The position numbers were made by a program, and so were the translations under genes. A stretch of 64,000 nt of DNA from Telmatospirillum siberiense (lineage in GTDB: Bacteria > Pseudomonadota > Alphaproteobacteria > Rhodospirillales > Magnetospirillaceae), in assembly GCF_002845745.1 (NCBI RefSeq), contig NZ_PIUM01000002.1, positions 310,001 through 374,000 of the forward strand, given 5' to 3'. Below, piece after piece: positions 6,927 to 17,768 of this stretch (the first letter of the stretch is position 1; each line of letters opens with the position of its first letter). Under the pieces are notes generated by a model that saw only the letters and a program-made list of their open reading frames with translations, did no database searches and was not told the DNA's origin.

Positions 6927-9170
6927 ATGGCCCGTCTTTGCGTACAAGTGATCCGTCGATTTTTCTCCATCCTCGCCCTCGCCACGCTTCTGATCGGTTG
7001 GCAATGTCTGTCGGCCCCTGGAGTTTTCGCGGCCAACGGCCAGACCGGGGGAAGCGACCAGCCGGCGGCGGTGAACAAGGCCGATGTCGATCACCTGGTC
7101 TCGGTGATCGAGGATCCGCAAAGCCGGCAGCGTCTGGTGGCCAATCTCAAGCTGCTGGTCGCCGCCGACAAGGCCGGGCAGGACGAGGACCCGGGGCTGC
7201 TGGGTCTGATCTCCGAGAAAATCCAGGACATCAGCGACGATGTGCTGGCGGCGGCGACGGCGCTGGCCGACGTGGGGCACATGGTCAATTGGATGAGCCG
7301 TCAGGTCGGCGATCCGCGCCTGCGCGCCCAATGGGCCGATGTCCTGATGAAGCTGGCCGCCATCTCCTGCGGAGGATTCGTCGCCGAATGGCTGGCCAGG
7401 CTGGCGCTGTCGCATCCCCGCCGGTGGCTGGAAAATCATCGGATAGCCAACCGCTGGCTGCGCATTCCCCTCGTCTTCGGCCGCGCCTCGTTGGATTTGC
7501 TGCCCATCGCCGCCTTCATCCTGGCCGCTTACGTCCTGCAGTCGATTCCCCTGTTGGCGCAGGCGGGCGATGCCCGTCAGGCGATGATCATGATCGTCAT
7601 GGCCTATGTCCTGGTGCGTTTCAGCCTGGTCCTGGTCCAGGCCATCCTGATGCCGGGAAGCGCTTCGATCCGGCTGGCGCCGTTCGATGACGAGACGGCG
7701 ACCTACCTGTTCATCTGGGCGCGCCGTCTGACCTTCACCGGGGTCTGGGGCTATTTTTTGATCCAGGCGTTGAAATTGCTCGGCCTGCCGAAAAGCGGCT
7801 ACAACTTCTCGCTTAAAATTCTGGGTTTGGTGGTAGCGACGCTGCTGGTCATCCTGGTTCTGCAATTGCGTCAATCCGTCGGAGCCTGGATCCGCAGCCG
7901 TGGGACCCGTACCGCTCTGTCGGGCAAGATCCAGGCCCTGCGGGACCGTCTGGCCGACATCTGGCATGTCCTGGCCAGTCTTTACATCATCGCCTCGTTC
8001 GCCATCTGGGCTTTGCAGGTCAAGGGCGGTTTCGAGTTCATCGTCGAGGCGTCGGCGCTGACCTTGGTGATCCTGATCGCAGCCAATCTGCTGGTCGGCG
8101 CCCTGGCGCGGCTGGTCGAGCGGGCCTTTTCCATCAGCGAGGATCTCCGGGCCCAGTTTCCCCAGCTCGAGGACCGCGCCAACCGTTATCTGGCCATCAT
8201 GCACAACATGGTGCGGGTGGTCGTCTCCATCCTGACCCTGTTGGCTCTTGCCCAGGCCTGGGGGGCGAACACCCTGGCCTGGCTCAGTTCGGATCTCGGA
8301 CGGCGGTTGCTTTCCAGCACGGTATCGATCGTCGCCGTGCTGGTCGGCGCCCTCATTCTGTGGGAGGTGGTCAACGCCGCGATCGAGCGCTATCTGGCGG
8401 GGAATGGAAGCAACGGCCGGGCAGTCGAGCGTAGCGCCCGCGTGCGTACGCTGCTGCCGCTGTTTCGCAACGTGGTGATGGTCGTGCTGATCGTCGTGGT
8501 GGCCCTGATCGTGCTTTCCGAACTGGGGATCAATACGGCGCCCCTGCTGGCCGGTGCCGGGGTGGTGGGCGTGGCCATCGGCTTCGGTTCGCAAAAGCTG
8601 GTGCAGGACGTGATCACCGGCGCCTTCATCCTGTTCGAGAACACCATCGCCGTCGGGGATCTCGTCAAGATCGGCGAGCATTTGGGAACCGTCGAGGGCA
8701 TGACCATCCGCACCATGCGGCTCAGGGCGGGCAATGGCCAGGTCCATACCCTGCCGTTCAGCAGCGTGGCCAGCGTGACCAACCTGAGCCGCGATTTCGG
8801 CTATCACGTCTTCGAGATCGGCGTGTCCTACCGGGAAGACACCGACGCGGTGATCGCGGTGATCCAGAAATTGGGCGAGGAGATGCATGCCGATCCCGAA
8901 ATCGGCGCACAGATCATCGATCCGATCGAGGTGTTCGGCATCGACAAGCTCGCCGAATCGGCGGTGATCATCAGCGGGCGGTTCAAGACCCAGCCCGGCA
9001 AGCAATGGGCGGTCGGACGCGAGTTCAATCGCCGCGTCAAGAAGCGCTTCGACGAGTTGGATATTTCCCTTCCCTATCCGTCGACCACGCTTTACTTCGG
9101 GGAGGACCGCGACGGCAAGGCGGTCCCGATTCACGTCGAATTGAGCGGAGACGCCAAATCCGCAGGCTAA
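6927..9170 (+). CDS. Large MscS-family mechanosensitive channel (YbiO-like)
   Basis: 747 residues, much longer than MscS (286). A signal-like N-terminus and a periplasmic helical region (to about residue 140) precede several transmembrane helices. The MscS core follows: pore helix TM3 around residues 540-575 (GVVGVAIGFGSQKLVQDVITGAF), then the beta domain (FENTIAVGDLVKIGEHLGTVE) and the C-terminal alpha/beta domain. The Gly/Ala-rich pore helix and the QKLVQD turn are diagnostic. It should act as an osmotic-release valve of the inner membrane. A hairpin terminator begins immediately after the stop codon. Confidence 0.92.
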   Translation: MARLCVQVIRRFFSILALATLLIGWQCLSAPGVFAANGQTGGSDQPAAVNKADVDHLVSVIEDPQSRQRLVANLKLLVAADKAGQDEDPGLLGLISEKIQDISDDVLAAATALADVGHMVNWMSRQVGDPRLRAQWADVLMKLAAISCGGFVAEWLARLALSHPRRWLENHRIANRWLRIPLVFGRASLDLLPIAAFILAAYVLQSIPLLAQAGDARQAMIMIVMAYVLVRFSLVLVQAILMPGSASIRLAPFDDETATYLFIWARRLTFTGVWGYFLIQALKLLGLPKSGYNFSLKILGLVVATLLVILVLQLRQSVGAWIRSRGTRTALSGKIQALRDRLADIWHVLASLYIIASFAIWALQVKGGFEFIVEASALTLVILIAANLLVGALARLVERAFSISEDLRAQFPQLEDRANRYLAIMHNMVRVVVSILTLLALAQAWGANTLAWLSSDLGRRLLSSTVSIVAVLVGALILWEVVNAAIERYLAGNGSNGRAVERSARVRTLLPLFRNVVMVVLIVVVALIVLSELGINTAPLLAGAGVVGVAIGFGSQKLVQDVITGAFILFENTIAVGDLVKIGEHLGTVEGMTIRTMRLRAGNGQVHTLPFSSVASVTNLSRDFGYHVFEIGVSYREDTDAVIAVIQKLGEEMHADPEIGAQIIDPIEVFGIDKLAESAVIISGRFKTQPGKQWAVGREFNRRVKKRFDELDISLPYPSTTLYFGEDRDGKAVPIHVELSGDAKSAG

Positions 9171-9201
9171 GGGCTTGGGGCGAAATTATCGCTCCAAGCC
9201 C
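9171..9201. terminator. Hairpin terminator after the mscS-like gene
   Basis: 13-bp stem (one G-T pair): arms 9171-9183 and 9189-9201 around AATTA. It starts on the base after the TAA stop. The loop region GCGAAATTATCGC recurs at 18685-18697 in another terminator-like hairpin. Confidence 0.65.
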
Positions 9202-9259
9202 TTAAGCCCGAGCGCGCCTGAGCTTGGCCGAAGCCGGAGGCGCAGGCATCATATGAACC

Positions 9260-9298
9260 CTTAGGCTCTGGAGCGATTGTTTCGTCCCAGAGCCTAAG
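9260..9298. terminator. Second hairpin downstream of the mscS-like gene
   Basis: Perfect 12-bp inverted repeat, CTTAGGCTCTGG (9260-9271) with CCAGAGCCTAAG (9287-9298). Together with the preceding hairpin it separates the channel gene from the binding-protein/kinase operon. No T-run follows. Confidence 0.5.
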
Positions 9299-9440
9299 GA
9301 CTTGGGACAGAATAACCACTCCATGTTCTCAGGGACTCGTGACGGACAACATCAATCCAGGGTAGAATTCTCAATCCATCGGGCTGAGTTCCGCTTGCGG
9401 CCCAGGCCCTTCGCGGTTTCACGTCAAAGTGGGGGGTACC

Positions 9441-10265
9441 ATGATCGGTCGCGCATTTCTGAGCTGGGTGATCGGGGGCCTCATGGCCTGCGGGGCAGGC
9501 TTTCCCGTTCGAGCCGACACTGTGACGATCGGGGGGACGGGGTCCGCCACTCCGATCGTGCGGACGCTGTTCGACGCTTTCCATCAGGACAACCCGGACG
9601 CGGCCCTTAATTTGGTCTCCCCGCCGCTGGGATCCGGGGGCGGGTTGAAGGCCCTGGCGGAGGGGCGCATCGACATGACCGTCGTGGCGCGCCCATTGAA
9701 ACCCGAGGAAAATGCCGTTTTCGGGTCGGTTTTCGAATGGGCCGCGACGCCCTTCGTGTTGGCCTCGCCGAACGGACGGCATGGAAGCGGCTTTACCATC
9801 ACGGAACTGGCGGCCGTTTATCAGGGCAGCCTGGCGAATTGGGATTCGGGGGCGCCGATCCGGCTTGTGCTGCGCACGCTCGACGACAGCGAGGCGCGCA
9901 TGCTGGCGGGGATGTCGTCGGACATGGACAAGGCGGTCCGTGACTCGGCGCAACGGCCCGGCATGGTGATCGCCATGGACGATCTGGAAGCGGTCGAGCT
10001 TATCGCCCGCACGCCGAACGCCTTGGGGGGGACGTCGCTGGGATTGTTGCGCTCCGTCGGGGTCCCGGTGAGCGCATTCCCAATCAACGGCGTGACGCCG
10101 TCCGTCCAGTCTCTGAAGGACGGATCCTATCCCTGGCGCAAGACGCTTTGGGTCGTCCTGCCGAAGGAGCCCAGCCGGCCAGCGCGGCAATTCGCCGATT
10201 TTCTGCGTTCCGACAAGGCGTCGTCGCTGTTGGCGCGCTACGACTATCTGCCGGTCGGTCGATGA
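9441..10265 (+). CDS. PstS-like periplasmic substrate-binding protein
   Basis: 274 residues from ATG 9441, preceded by GGGGGG. Signal peptide (residues 1-25, ending RA-DTV) then a type-2 periplasmic binding fold: [18 protein letters not shown] is the first strand-helix of PstS-like proteins, GSGGGLKAL is the anion-binding turn, and [15 protein letters not shown] matches the PstS 'hinge' region. The stop overlaps the start of the hybrid histidine kinase (ATGA). No Pst permease or ATPase genes are near. I infer that it delivers ligand to the kinase's periplasmic domain rather than to a transporter; the ligand, perhaps an oxyanion, is unknown. Confidence 0.82.
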   Translation: MIGRAFLSWVIGGLMACGAGFPVRADTVTIGGTGSATPIVRTLFDAFHQDNPDAALNLVSPPLGSGGGLKALAEGRIDMTVVARPLKPEENAVFGSVFEWAATPFVLASPNGRHGSGFTITELAAVYQGSLANWDSGAPIRLVLRTLDDSEARMLAGMSSDMDKAVRDSAQRPGMVIAMDDLEAVELIARTPNALGGTSLGLLRSVGVPVSAFPINGVTPSVQSLKDGSYPWRKTLWVVLPKEPSRPARQFADFLRSDKASSLLARYDYLPVGR

Positions 10266-12031
10266 TGATCGCCAGTTATGGCGCCATGGCGAGACGCATT
10301 TCGCTGCTGACGACCTTTCTGGCGGTGATGATCCTTTGGGTGCCGACGACCATTTATGGTTTGGCGGTCTATGACGGGGCGGCCCATTCCCTGGATACGA
10401 GTCTCCGCCTCCAGGTTCTCGCCTTGGAGCAGGTCATCGCCCAGCAACCCGATTATTGGCAGATGAATCCGCAACGGCTGAGTGCCGGCCATGCGATTTA
10501 CGCCGTGCCCGAGCAATATTACCGGGTCCTGGGCAATGACGGAAAAGTCATTTTCACCGACGGTCCATCCTTAAGCTGGGACATGGTGCTGAAGTCCCGG
10601 CCGTTGCATGACTTCGGCCGTCCCGTCGGCCGGATCGAGGCCGCGGTTTCCATTTTTCCGCAGATCATGATCGGTTTCGCGGTGTTCCTGGGAAGCCTGG
10701 GCGCCGCCTGGTTGATCTGGAGTCCGGTGCGTCGCCTGCCGCTGGCGGCCCTTGCAGCGGCGGAGGCGGCGGAGGCCGGCAACCGCGCCAAGAGCGAGTT
10801 TCTGGCCACCATGAGCCACGAGATCAGGACTCCGATGAACGGATTGCTGGGCATGGCTGAAATGCTGACCAGAACTGCTCTCGATCCGCAGCAGCGTTTC
10901 TATGTCGATACGCTTGATAAATCGGGCCGTCACCTGCTTGGTATCATCAACGAAATTCTCGACTATTCGAAGATCGAATCCCGGCGCGTCGAACTGGACA
11001 TTTCCGAATTTGATCTCAATGCCCTGATCGAAGATTGCGGCGCCTTGTTCGTGCCGGCGGCGCGGACCAAGGGAGTGGAGTTGACGGTCGTCCTGCCGTC
11101 GGGGGCGCCACCCATCGTTCGGGGCGATCCCCTGCGCCTGCGCCAGATCGTCGTCAATCTGCTCAACAACGCCGTGAAATTCACCGAGCGGGGACGGATT
11201 TCCCTTCGTCTGGATATGAAGGCCGCGGATCCCGGACGGATTTCCTTCGATCTTTCCGTCTCCGATACCGGGGTCGGCATCGCGGCGGAGGCGGTAAGCC
11301 ACGTTTTCGAACCCTTCGTGCAGGAAGACGCATCCTCAACCCGCAAATTCGGGGGAACGGGCCTGGGGCTGGCCATTTGCCGCCATTTGGTTCAATTGAT
11401 GGACGGAACCCTGACGGTGGAAAGCGGGCTTGGCATCGGTTCGACCTTCCGTGTTTCCCTCACCCTTGACCGTGGCGAGGGCGTTTCGTCGGCCGCCCTT
11501 CCGCCGACGACCCTTCCCGCGACCCGTCCCGACGACTGTCCGACGTTGTCCGGACATGTGCTGCTCGCCGAGGACAATGAGGTGAACCAGCTTCTGGCGA
11601 AGGCTTTGCTGAACAGCCTCGGTCTCGTGGTGACCGTCGCCGGGAATGGAGGGGAGGCCGTTTCCCTGTGCGGCTCGGGTGTTTTCGACATCGTGCTGAT
11701 GGACTGCCAGATGCCGGAAATGGACGGATTCCAGGCAACCGCGGAAATTCGCCGCATGGAGGCGGGAGGCGATCGGCATGTCCCGATCATCGCGCTTACC
11801 GCCAATGCCTCCTCCGGTGATCGCGAGACCTGCCTGCGTGCCGGCATGGATGACTATCTTCCCAAACCCTATTCGCGAATCCAACTCGCCGCGGCGCTCG
11901 GCCGATGGGGGCTGGTCGGAACCCGGTCGCCGGACGGCCCGGTTCCCGTCACCTCACCCCCATCTAACATGTTGAAAAAAGAACTTTTTTCCCAAGACCC
12001 CTCCGACTCTAAAGTTTGTAGGCGGCCTTGA
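10262..12031 (+). CDS. Hybrid sensor histidine kinase/response regulator
   Basis: 589 residues from ATG 10262, coupled by a 4-nt overlap to the binding-protein gene. Order: TM1 (about 14-33), a periplasmic domain of only ~105 residues, TM2 (about 143-162), HisKA with His186 in [11 protein letters not shown], HATPase ([25 protein letters not shown]), and a C-terminal receiver (LAEDNEVN, phosphoacceptor Asp481 in [11 protein letters not shown], conserved Lys in YLPKPYS). No HPt domain or DNA-binding partner is nearby, so the downstream phosphorelay partner is elsewhere. The last ~25 codons run through an A/T hairpin and overlap uxaC by 23 bp, so the extreme C-terminus looks non-conserved. Confidence 0.93.
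   Translation: MMIASYGAMARRISLLTTFLAVMILWVPTTIYGLAVYDGAAHSLDTSLRLQVLALEQVIAQQPDYWQMNPQRLSAGHAIYAVPEQYYRVLGNDGKVIFTDGPSLSWDMVLKSRPLHDFGRPVGRIEAAVSIFPQIMIGFAVFLGSLGAAWLIWSPVRRLPLAALAAAEAAEAGNRAKSEFLATMSHEIRTPMNGLLGMAEMLTRTALDPQQRFYVDTLDKSGRHLLGIINEILDYSKIESRRVELDISEFDLNALIEDCGALFVPAARTKGVELTVVLPSGAPPIVRGDPLRLRQIVVNLLNNAVKFTERGRISLRLDMKAADPGRISFDLSVSDTGVGIAAEAVSHVFEPFVQEDASSTRKFGGTGLGLAICRHLVQLMDGTLTVESGLGIGSTFRVSLTLDRGEGVSSAALPPTTLPATRPDDCPTLSGHVLLAEDNEVNQLLAKALLNSLGLVVTVAGNGGEAVSLCGSGVFDIVLMDCQMPEMDGFQATAEIRRMEAGGDRHVPIIALTANASSGDRETCLRAGMDDYLPKPYSRIQLAAALGRWGLVGTRSPDGPVPVTSPPSNMLKKELFSQDPSDSKVCRRP
11974..11991. terminator. A/T-stem hairpin between the hybrid kinase gene and uxaC
   Basis: GAAAAAAG / CTTTTTTC inverted repeat with a very small loop. 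It lies inside the last codons of the kinase gene and about 18 bp beyond the uxaC stop, so it can act as a terminator for uxaC on the minus strand (A/T tract on both sides). Confidence 0.5.
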
Positions 12032-13424
12032 CCAGGCGGTAGGCCAGATCCTGGGCGACCTCCAATGCCTCGTCCTTATCCAGGCGGTGTTCGGCCACCA
12101 GACGGCCCAGGAAGCCGCAATCGATGCGCCGGGCCACATCATGGCGGGCCGGGATCGACAGGAAGGCCCGGGTGTCGTCGTTGAAGCCGACGGTGTTGTA
12201 GAAGCCGGCGGTCTCGGTGACCTGCTCGCGGAAACGCCGCATGCCTTCCGGGCTGTCGTGGAACCACCAGGACGGACCCAGCTTGAGGGCCGGGAAGTGA
12301 CCGGCCAGCGGGGCGAGTTCCCGGGAATAGCTGGTCTCGTCCAGGGTGAAGAGGATGATGGTGAGCCGGCGCTCGTTGCCGAAACGGTCGAGCAGCGGCT
12401 TCAGGGCGTGGACATAATCGGTCCGCATCGGGATGTCGTCGCCCTTGGCCTCGCCGAAGGCACGCTTCACCGTCGGGTTGTAGCTGCGCCAGGCGCCCGG
12501 ATGGATCTGCATGGTCAGGCCGTCCTCCAGGCTCATACGGGCCATTTCGGTCAGCATCTGGCCGCGGAACAGTTCGGCGTCCTCGGCACTGGCGTTGCCC
12601 TTGGAGACGCGGGCGAACAAAGCCTCCGCCCCGGTCTTCGACAAATCGGCGGTGAAGGCCGTCGGATGGCCGTGGTCGGTCGAGGTGCAGCCGCCGTTCT
12701 CGATGAAATAGCGGCGCCTCTCGAAGAGGGCGTCGAGATAGCCGGTCCAGCTCTTGGTGTCCTTGCCGGTGATCCTGCCCAGTTCGGCCAGATTGCCGAC
12801 GAAGTTGGGGTAATCGGGATCGACCACGGGGTCGGGGCGATAGGCGGTGACCACCCGGCCCTTCCAGCCGCTGGCCTTGATCTTCCTGTGATGGCGCAAA
12901 TCGTCGAGCGGCGATTCGGTGGTGGCCATCACCTCGATGTTGAAGCGCTCGTAAAGGGCGCGCGGCCGAAATTCCGGCCGTTCCAGGCGTTCGGCGATAT
13001 GGTCGTAGATCTTGTCCGCATTGGCGGCGCTCAGGCGTTCCTCGATGCCCAGGACCTCGTGGAAGGCGTGGTCGAGCCACATGCGCGACGGCGTGCCGCG
13101 CAGCAGATGAATATTTTCGGCGAACCGGCGCCAGATCTTGCGTTTATCCATTTCCAGCGGGCCGCCGTCGATGCGGGGCACGCCCAACTCCTCCATCGGC
13201 ACGCCCTGGCTGTAGAGCATGCGGAAGACATAGTGGTCTGGCACGATGAACAGGCTGGCCGGGTCGGGGAATGGCTCGTTATCGGCAAACCAGGCGGGAT
13301 TGGTGTGACCATGCGGGCTGACGATCGGCAGCCCGGCGATGGACTTATAAAGCGTGCGCGCGGCGTCGCGCGATGCCGGGTCGGCCGGAAACAGCCGGTC
13401 GGGATGAAGCGTGAGCGCTGTCAT
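12009..13424 (-). CDS. uxaC: Glucuronate (uronate) isomerase UxaC
   Basis: 471 residues, the same length as the E. coli enzyme. The metal-binding SPHGHT motif lies near the N-terminus (residues about 35-40), and the family segments [38 protein letters not shown] and [17 protein letters not shown] are all present. Interconverts D-glucuronate with D-fructuronate, or D-galacturonate with D-tagaturonate, in the cytoplasm. Last gene of a six-gene operon, 3 bp after the SDR gene. Confidence 0.96.
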   Translation of the reverse strand: MTALTLHPDRLFPADPASRDAARTLYKSIAGLPIVSPHGHTNPAWFADNEPFPDPASLFIVPDHYVFRMLYSQGVPMEELGVPRIDGGPLEMDKRKIWRRFAENIHLLRGTPSRMWLDHAFHEVLGIEERLSAANADKIYDHIAERLERPEFRPRALYERFNIEVMATTESPLDDLRHHRKIKASGWKGRVVTAYRPDPVVDPDYPNFVGNLAELGRITGKDTKSWTGYLDALFERRRYFIENGGCTSTDHGHPTAFTADLSKTGAEALFARVSKGNASAEDAELFRGQMLTEMARMSLEDGLTMQIHPGAWRSYNPTVKRAFGEAKGDDIPMRTDYVHALKPLLDRFGNERRLTIILFTLDETSYSRELAPLAGHFPALKLGPSWWFHDSPEGMRRFREQVTETAGFYNTVGFNDDTRAFLSIPARHDVARRIDCGFLGRLVAEHRLDKDEALEVAQDLAYRLVKAAYKL

Positions 13425-13427
13425 GGT

Positions 13428-14201
13428 CTAAAACCCTTGCGAGGCGCCGCCGTCGACGGGCAGCAGGACGCCGGTGACGAAACGTGCGGCGGGGGAGCAG
13501 AGATAAACGGCGGCCCACCCGATATCGTCGGGTTCGCCGAAGCGCCCCATCGGCGTCCGCGAAAGGATCTTGTTGCTGCGCTTCTCGTCGCCGTCGAGCG
13601 CCTTGCGCAACATCGGCGATTCGATCCAGCCGGGGGCGATGGCGTTGACCCGGACATTATGTTCGGCGACTTCCGCCGACAGGCCGCGCACCATGCCGAG
13701 ATAGGCGGACTTGGCCGCCGAATAGGCGATGACCAGGGGCATGCCGATGATCGAGGTCATCGAGGCGGTGAACAGGATGCTGCCGTGCTTCGCTTCGATC
13801 ATCGCAGGTAGGACATGGCGCGTCAGATTGTGGGCGGCCAGGACATGGGTGTTCATCAGGGCGCCGAAGGCCTCGACCGTGGTGTCCACCGCCGCCTTTT
13901 TCAGATGGATGCCGGCATTGTTGATCAGGATGGAGATCGGTCCGACCTGCTTGGCGATCCGGCCGACCAGGGCCTCGACGGACGGAAAATCCGTGATGTC
14001 GGCCACCTCGTAGCTGGCCGCCGGTCCGATTTCGATGCAGGCATCGCGCAACACGGCCTCGCGGCGGCCGACGATGACGACCTTGGCTCCCGCCTTGGCC
14101 AGGCAGTGGGCCATGGCCAGGCCCAGTCCGCTGCCTCCTCCGGTGATCAAAGCCACCTCTCCATCGAGGCGAAAGACGGTCGTCGCGGAATCCTTGGTCA
14201 T
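13428..14201 (-). CDS. SDR-family oxidoreductase (sugar-acid type)
   Basis: 257 residues from ATG 14201, whose ATGA overlaps the stop of the preceding gene; a TTG at 14210 is a weaker alternative. Classical SDR: nucleotide motif TGGGSGLG (20-27), NNAG (94-97), Ser147, Tyr160 and Lys164 of the catalytic site. The C-terminus [16 protein letters not shown] is typical of the gluconate 5-dehydrogenase/2-deoxygluconate 3-dehydrogenase group. In this operon it is a candidate for a uronate or aldonate redox step, possibly substituting for the missing UxaB/UxuB. Specificity is inferred from context only. Confidence 0.85.
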   Translation of the reverse strand: MTKDSATTVFRLDGEVALITGGGSGLGLAMAHCLAKAGAKVVIVGRREAVLRDACIEIGPAASYEVADITDFPSVEALVGRIAKQVGPISILINNAGIHLKKAAVDTTVEAFGALMNTHVLAAHNLTRHVLPAMIEAKHGSILFTASMTSIIGMPLVIAYSAAKSAYLGMVRGLSAEVAEHNVRVNAIAPGWIESPMLRKALDGDEKRSNKILSRTPMGRFGEPDDIGWAAVYLCSPAARFVTGVLLPVDGGASQGF

Positions 14202-15406
14202 AATCTGCAACCCTGTTCGATTGTTGGCGTGTCTTGATGCTTGTACATGACGAAATATTCCCGGTGGCCCAGCGCCTCCGGCTTGCTGGGGCGGCCCGAG
14301 GCAGTGACGGCGATCAGCTTACCCAGTTCGTCTGCCGCCGCCTCCAGGCTCAACTCGCCGGCCAGGACGCGGCCGGCGTCGAAGTCCATGTCCTCGGCCA
14401 TGCGTTGGAAGGTCCGGCTGTTGCCGGTGACCTTGATGAGCGGCGAGACCGGAGAGCCGATGACGCTGCCCCGTCCGGTGACGAACAGCACCAGTTGGCT
14501 GCCGCCGCTGATCAGATCCATTAACCCTTCGGTATCGTTGGGATTGGTGTAGCCGAACATCATGAAATGGTCGTCCGGCACGCTGTCCATGATCCATAAG
14601 CCGGGGAAGGGGGGGCGCTGTCCGACCTTGATCACGCCCTGGATGGGGCGCGATCCGCTCTTGGCGAAGGCCCCCATGCTTTTTTCCTCGATGGTGGTGA
14701 GGCCACCGGCGAAATTCCCTGGCGAGACCGAATATTGGCGGACCTGCCGGCAATAGCGCACCGCCTTTTCATAGGCGCTCTCCAACTGTTCGCGGGCCTC
14801 CGGCGTGGCGGCGCGGTCAAGGATGATCTCCTTGAGGCCGATCATCTCGACGATTTCCTCAAAGATCGCCGTGCCGCCGGCATCGACCAGACGATCGAAG
14901 AAGGCTCCGACCACGGGATTGCCGACCAATCCGCTGGTGCCGTCGGAACCGCCGCATTCGCAACCGACGGTCAAATCGGCCAATCCCATGGGGACGCGGG
15001 GTGTCTCCCGTTCGATCCGCCGGCGCAAATCGCCGACGATCCGTTTGCCTTTTTCGATGGAACTTCGCGTGCCGCCGTTTTCCTGAATGGTGAACCAGGC
15101 GGCGGGACGCCCGCTTTTCCCGGTCATCCCGGCGATCTTCTCGGCCTGCGTATATTCGCAGCCCAATCCGACGGCGAGGACCGCTCCGACGTTGGGATGA
15201 CGGGCGAGGGACAGGATCAGGCGGATGGCGTATTGATTGTCATAGCAACCGGGAAAGCCGATGACATGGGTATCGGTTTCTCCCTGAGCGATGGCGTGGG
15301 CGACGTGGCTCGCGCATTCGACGGTGTAGACCACCAGCACGAGATTGCGGATGCCCTTGCGGCCGTCGGCCCGTTGAAAGCCGCTCCACAGCGGAAGGTC
15401 ATTCAT
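14198..15406 (-). CDS. UxaA-family dehydratase, large subunit
   Basis: 402 residues. Matches the C-terminal (catalytic) part of altronate dehydratase and the SuyB-type sulfolactate lyase family: FPGCYDNQ (Cys54), GLGCEY (Cys83), [12 protein letters not shown] (Cys149, Cys151) and the [17 protein letters not shown] segment. These enzymes are iron-dependent hydro-lyases acting on hydroxy acids. The normally N-terminal SAF domain is a separate gene just upstream (8-nt overlap), so the enzyme is a two-subunit form. With uxaC in the operon an aldonate dehydratase is more likely than sulfolactate lyase, but the substrate is not proved by sequence. Confidence 0.85.
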   Translation of the reverse strand: MNDLPLWSGFQRADGRKGIRNLVLVVYTVECASHVAHAIAQGETDTHVIGFPGCYDNQYAIRLILSLARHPNVGAVLAVGLGCEYTQAEKIAGMTGKSGRPAAWFTIQENGGTRSSIEKGKRIVGDLRRRIERETPRVPMGLADLTVGCECGGSDGTSGLVGNPVVGAFFDRLVDAGGTAIFEEIVEMIGLKEIILDRAATPEAREQLESAYEKAVRYCRQVRQYSVSPGNFAGGLTTIEEKSMGAFAKSGSRPIQGVIKVGQRPPFPGLWIMDSVPDDHFMMFGYTNPNDTEGLMDLISGGSQLVLFVTGRGSVIGSPVSPLIKVTGNSRTFQRMAEDMDFDAGRVLAGELSLEAAADELGKLIAVTASGRPSKPEALGHREYFVMYKHQDTPTIEQGCRL

Positions 15407-15728
15407 ATTTCATATCCGTGGCGGCCCCCGAATGCGGATCGAGGGTGCTTGAACGCGTGTCGAAATTGCTGCGGCAGTTGTGCAGATGAACCCAGGCGCC
15501 CCGGGCGATGTCCCGGCAGGCGGTTCCGATCGGCACGCCGAATTTGACGATGGTTTTCCCGGCCGGGATATCCGCCAGGGCCACCTTGTGGCCAAGCTCG
15601 ACGGCTTCGGTCAGCCTTACCGTGGTCGCCTCCCCGCCGCCCCAAACCGGCACGTCGCCGGGCGGGGCGTCGGACAGCAGCGTGGCTACATTGTCCTGGG
15701 GGTGGATCCTGAAACAGATGGCCGTCAT
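15399..15728 (-). CDS. UxaA-family dehydratase, small (SAF-domain) subunit
   Basis: 109 residues forming one SAF domain with the characteristic WVHLHNC (His81, His83, Asn84) and an [11 protein letters not shown] strand. This is the domain found at the N-terminus of one-chain altronate/galactarate dehydratases and as the SuyA subunit in sulfolactate lyase. Its stop overlaps the large-subunit start (ATGAATGA), consistent with equal production. It has a GGAG-type ribosome site upstream and follows the RraA-like gene by 19 bp. Confidence 0.85.
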   Translation of the reverse strand: MTAICFRIHPQDNVATLLSDAPPGDVPVWGGGEATTVRLTEAVELGHKVALADIPAGKTIVKFGVPIGTACRDIARGAWVHLHNCRSNFDTRSSTLDPHSGAATDMKYE

Positions 15729-15747
15729 GTCTCCGTCCCTGGTGATT

Positions 15748-16413
15748 TCAGAGGATACCGTATTTGCGGAAGGCGTCGGTGCTGGACATGCCCGCCTCGA
15801 TCTCCTTGCGCACGGTCTTTTCGCCCCGCGCCTTGGCCAGGGCCCGTTCGATCACGTCGGCCTCATGCCGTGCCGGAACGACCAGGACGCCGTCCAGGTC
15901 GCCGAACAGCAGATCGCCCGGTTCCACCCAGACGCCGCCGATTTCGATCGGACAACGATAGTCGACGACCTTGGTGCGGACCGAGGAGTCCTGCGCGAAC
16001 CGTCCACGGCTGAACACCGGCCAATTCTGTTCGAGGACCATCGGCGTGTCACGATGGAAGCCGTTCACCACGGCGCCGGCGGCGCCGCGATGCTTGGCGG
16101 TGGCGGTGAGGATCTCGCCCCAGTAGGCGCAGCGCATGTCTCCGCCACTGGCCAGATAGATCTCACCGGGATGCAACTGGTCGAGAGCCTCGGTCAGTTT
16201 GCCGAAGGGTTCGGCCTGACGGCCGAACACGTCGATCATGACCACCGGCATGGCGCGCCCGACCAGTTTCATCTCTTCCCGCAGGGGTTGGATGGCCTGC
16301 GGCAGGAATTGATGAAAAAGGCCGAGATCGTCGAGGATGTCGCCCACCACGGGTGTGTAGAGTTCGCGGCGGACGACGTCGAACAGCTCCGCGTCGGTCA
16401 TAGCTTTACCCAC
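15748..16413 (-). CDS. RraA-like/HMG-aldolase family protein
   Basis: 221 residues from GTG 16413, which has GGGGAGG 7 nt upstream; an ATG four codons later (16401) is too far from it. Contains the RraA fold signatures [27 protein letters not shown], and the Arg-Asp pair in NGFHRD used by class II pyruvate aldolases of the HMG/CHA type, followed by [19 protein letters not shown]. Relatives include RNase E inhibitors and oxaloacetate decarboxylase/pyruvate aldolases. Position between a hexuronate transporter and a dehydratase favours a metabolic role such as cleaving a keto-acid to pyruvate. That is inference. Confidence 0.8.
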   Translation of the reverse strand: MGKAMTDAELFDVVRRELYTPVVGDILDDLGLFHQFLPQAIQPLREEMKLVGRAMPVVMIDVFGRQAEPFGKLTEALDQLHPGEIYLASGGDMRCAYWGEILTATAKHRGAAGAVVNGFHRDTPMVLEQNWPVFSRGRFAQDSSVRTKVVDYRCPIEIGGVWVEPGDLLFGDLDGVLVVPARHEADVIERALAKARGEKTVRKEIEAGMSSTDAFRKYGIL

Positions 16414-16433
16414 GTCTTTTCCTCCCCCCTTGC

Positions 16434-17744
16434 TTAAACGTCGATGCCGGCCGCGGTCTTGCCGCGTTTCGGCAAAATGAGATGCATCACCAGCACGGTG
16501 GACGGATAGATCACCGAGGCGGCAACGAAGAGGACCATGTAATTTCCGTTGGTCGCGTCCAGGATGCGGCCGATGGCCAGGGCCATGAACATGCCCATGA
16601 TGCCGCCCGCGAAGCCGCCGAGCCCGACCACCGAACTGACGGCGTTGGCTGGCACGGTGTCCGAGACGATGGTGTAGAGATTGGCGGCGAATCCCTGGTG
16701 GGCCGCCGCGGCCAGGCTGATCAGCAGGACCGCCGCCCACATGGAGGAAACCTGCGAGACCATGGCCACGGGGACGACGCAAAGCGCCATGATCAGCAGG
16801 GCGATCTGCCGGGCCTTCAGGGTCCGCATGCCGCGCTTGATCAGGTGGGACGACAACCAGCCGCCGCCCACGCTGCCGATGTCGGCGAAGGCGTAGATGG
16901 TGACCAGTGGCGCCATGGCGGCCATCATATTGATGCCGAACTGCTTGTTGAGATAGCCGGGAACCCAGTTCAGATAGAACCACCAGACCGAATTGACCAT
17001 CAGCATGCCGGCGACGAAGGCCCAGGTGCCGCGATAGGCGAACAGGGACAGCCAGGGCACGCGCTGCGTCGGAACAATGGGATCGCTGCGGATGTAGGCG
17101 AGTTCCCGCTCCTTCAGCCGTTTCTGCTTTTCGGGGTGTTCATAGAGAACCATCCAGCAGATCACCCAGACGAAACCGGTGGCCCCTACCACGACGAAGG
17201 CGAGTTGCCAGCCGAAGGCCATCACGATGAAGGGCAGGATGATCGGCGTCACCACCGCGCCGATATTGCTGCCGGCGTTGAAGATGCCGGTGGCCAGGGC
17301 GCGTTCCTTGGCGGGAAACCATTCCGCGATGGTCTTGATCGACGCCGGGAAGTTGCCGCCCTCGGTGATGCCGAGGCCGCCGCGCATGATCTTGAAGCCC
17401 AGCACGCTGCTCATCAGTCCGTGCAGGCAGGCGCACAGGCTCCAGCCGGCCACGGCGATGGGCAGGCCGATCTTCACCCCGACCTTGTCCATGAAGCGTC
17501 CCATGCCGGCGTAGCCCAGGGCGTACATGAAGGAGAAGACGGCGACGATGTCGCCGAAGTCGGTCTCGGTCCAGCCCAGGTCCTTCATCAAGAGCGGTTT
17601 CAGCAGGCCCAGGACCTGGCGGTCCATGTAGTTGATGGTGGTGGCGAAGAATAAGAGGGCGCAGATCGTCCATCGGTAATGGCCGACCTTTTCGGTGACC
17701 GTGGCGATGATCCCCGGCGCCGTTGGATTGTTGGCGTTCGACAT
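16434..17744 (-). CDS. ExuT-like MFS hexuronate/sugar-acid transporter
   Basis: 436 residues, about 12 transmembrane helices, anion:cation symporter (ACS) group. Segments [65 protein letters not shown] are the hallmark of hexuronate/galactonate carriers (ExuT, GudP, DgoT). First gene of the six-gene operon; strong GGAGGAG before the ATG. Two operator-like palindromes lie in its promoter region. Substrate probably a uronate or aldarate. Confidence 0.9.
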   Translation of the reverse strand: MSNANNPTAPGIIATVTEKVGHYRWTICALLFFATTINYMDRQVLGLLKPLLMKDLGWTETDFGDIVAVFSFMYALGYAGMGRFMDKVGVKIGLPIAVAGWSLCACLHGLMSSVLGFKIMRGGLGITEGGNFPASIKTIAEWFPAKERALATGIFNAGSNIGAVVTPIILPFIVMAFGWQLAFVVVGATGFVWVICWMVLYEHPEKQKRLKERELAYIRSDPIVPTQRVPWLSLFAYRGTWAFVAGMLMVNSVWWFYLNWVPGYLNKQFGINMMAAMAPLVTIYAFADIGSVGGGWLSSHLIKRGMRTLKARQIALLIMALCVVPVAMVSQVSSMWAAVLLISLAAAAHQGFAANLYTIVSDTVPANAVSSVVGLGGFAGGIMGMFMALAIGRILDATNGNYMVLFVAASVIYPSTVLVMHLILPKRGKTAAGIDV

Positions 17745-17768
17745 TTCTCCTCCCTAGAGCATGCGCAC

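Noticed and set aside
6783-9134. A 783-codon open frame on the minus strand opposite the MscS-like gene
   Set aside because: High GC keeps the antisense frame open; its translation is rich in Asp, Gln, Gly and His with no domain, while the plus strand encodes a clear MscS protein.
12087-13811. A 574-codon open frame on the plus strand across uxaC and the SDR gene
   Set aside because: It spans two well-supported minus-strand genes and has no recognisable domain.
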